The position numbers and the translations under genes were made by a program. Below, piece after piece: positions 51,672 through 51,888 of a stretch of DNA of 51,888 nucleotides. The stretch is from Rhodobacter sp. (GTDB lineage: Bacteria; Pseudomonadota; Alphaproteobacteria; Rhodobacterales; Rhodobacteraceae), in NCBI GenBank assembly GCA_020250445.1, contig JADCEF010000038.1, positions 1 through 51,888 of the forward strand, given 5' to 3'. The notes below the pieces were generated by a model. That model saw nothing but the letters and a program-made list of their open reading frames with translations. It did not search any database and had not been told where the DNA came from. Position 1 is the stretch's first letter. The number at the start of each line of letters is the position of its first letter.

Positions 51672-51888
51672 ATGACCACCAACATGACGAACCTGCGCGA
51701 CCTCGTCGAGAAGACCCCTGACGCCGATCTTCTGCGCGAGATGATTTCTTCTGCGCAAGATGATTGGCTTTGCAGCCGAACGGCTGATGGAACTGGAGGT
51801 CGGCGCTGTGACGGGCGCGGCCTATGGCGAGAAGGACCCGGCGCGGCTGGCGCAGCGCAACGGATATCGTGACCGGGACTGGGAGACG
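51672..51888 (+). pseudogene. IS256-family transposase, 5' part, frameshifted by an 18-bp duplication
   Basis: The ATG at 51672 opens MTTNMTNLRDLVEKTPDADL, the typical start of IS256-family transposases. After LLREMI the sequence CTTCTGCGCGAGATGATT is repeated (51729-51746 and 51748-51765, one mismatch) with one extra T, which shifts the frame. Reading on in the other frame gives [20 protein letters not shown] and [18 protein letters not shown] to the window edge, as expected for the intact protein. The left end of the element is near 51580, inside repeat R1 copy C. The right end is outside the window. Confidence 0.8.

Noticed and set aside
1-51888. CRISPR arrays, prophage, rRNA operon or known riboswitch
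   Set aside because: No regularly spaced direct repeats, no phage structural or integrase genes, no rRNA sequence and no recognisable riboswitch core were seen. Only one tRNA was found.

Overview
The window reads as a chromosomal segment of a high-GC alphaproteobacterium, most likely Rhodobacteraceae/Paracoccaceae. The basis is the G+C-rich coding sequence, the core block yceD-rpmF-plsX-fabH-ihfA-merR-tRNA-Pro-dcd // scpB-scpA-nagZ-SPOR-argS-dgt // erpA-xthA, and protein types such as a long two-domain dCTP deaminase. I recognise the families by reading; no search was run.

Left accessory part (1-18.7 kb). Bases 1-217 are the right end of an IS5-like insertion sequence. Next come two divergent halves of a carbohydrate or polyol catabolic locus. 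The minus half (5823 to 233) encodes a binding protein, two permeases, a SorC-type regulator and an FGGY kinase. The plus half (5972 to 10624) encodes the transporter ATPase, a glycerol-1-phosphate-dehydrogenase-like enzyme, a 6-phospho-3-hexuloisomerase-like SIS protein, an SDR and an atypical class IIA HAD protein. The combination is unusual and I cannot name its substrate. After cmk there is a six-gene minus-strand operon (18628 to 11467): a CodA-like deaminase, a BMP-type binding protein, an amidase, a double ABC ATPase and two permeases. It looks like uptake and degradation of a nucleobase-like or cyclic-amide compound.

Decayed middle (18.7-30 kb). This is a gene graveyard: an IS3 transposase remnant, an ABC-ATPase C-terminal remnant, a GMC oxidoreductase with a large internal deletion, a LacI regulator with a frameshift in a G6 run, a shattered FAD flavoprotein and a decayed GT2 glycosyltransferase. 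Intact among them are a GMC oxidoreductase coupled to a Dabb protein, a KdgK-type kinase, a PAP2 phosphatase and an ArnT-like glycosyltransferase.

Core part (30-47 kb): an OlsB-like acyltransferase, msrB, a WYL regulator, a RidA protein, bamE, then lipid synthesis, nucleoid, segregation, cell-wall recycling, aminoacylation and nucleotide-pool genes. Right part (47-51.9 kb): an M20 amidohydrolase, a ThuA/Gfo-Idh-MocA pair, an ACT-domain protein and the start of a frameshifted IS256-like transposase cut by the window end.

Two repeat families stand out. R1 is MITE-like, with about 19-bp terminal inverted repeats and strong internal hairpins; its copies lie at 19371-19746, 29692-29979 and 51014-51580. 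R2 is a structured 114-bp element, about 96% identical between its two copies at 38935-39048 and 46990-47103. Each R2 copy starts about 10 bp after a stop codon and has the same orientation as the gene it follows.
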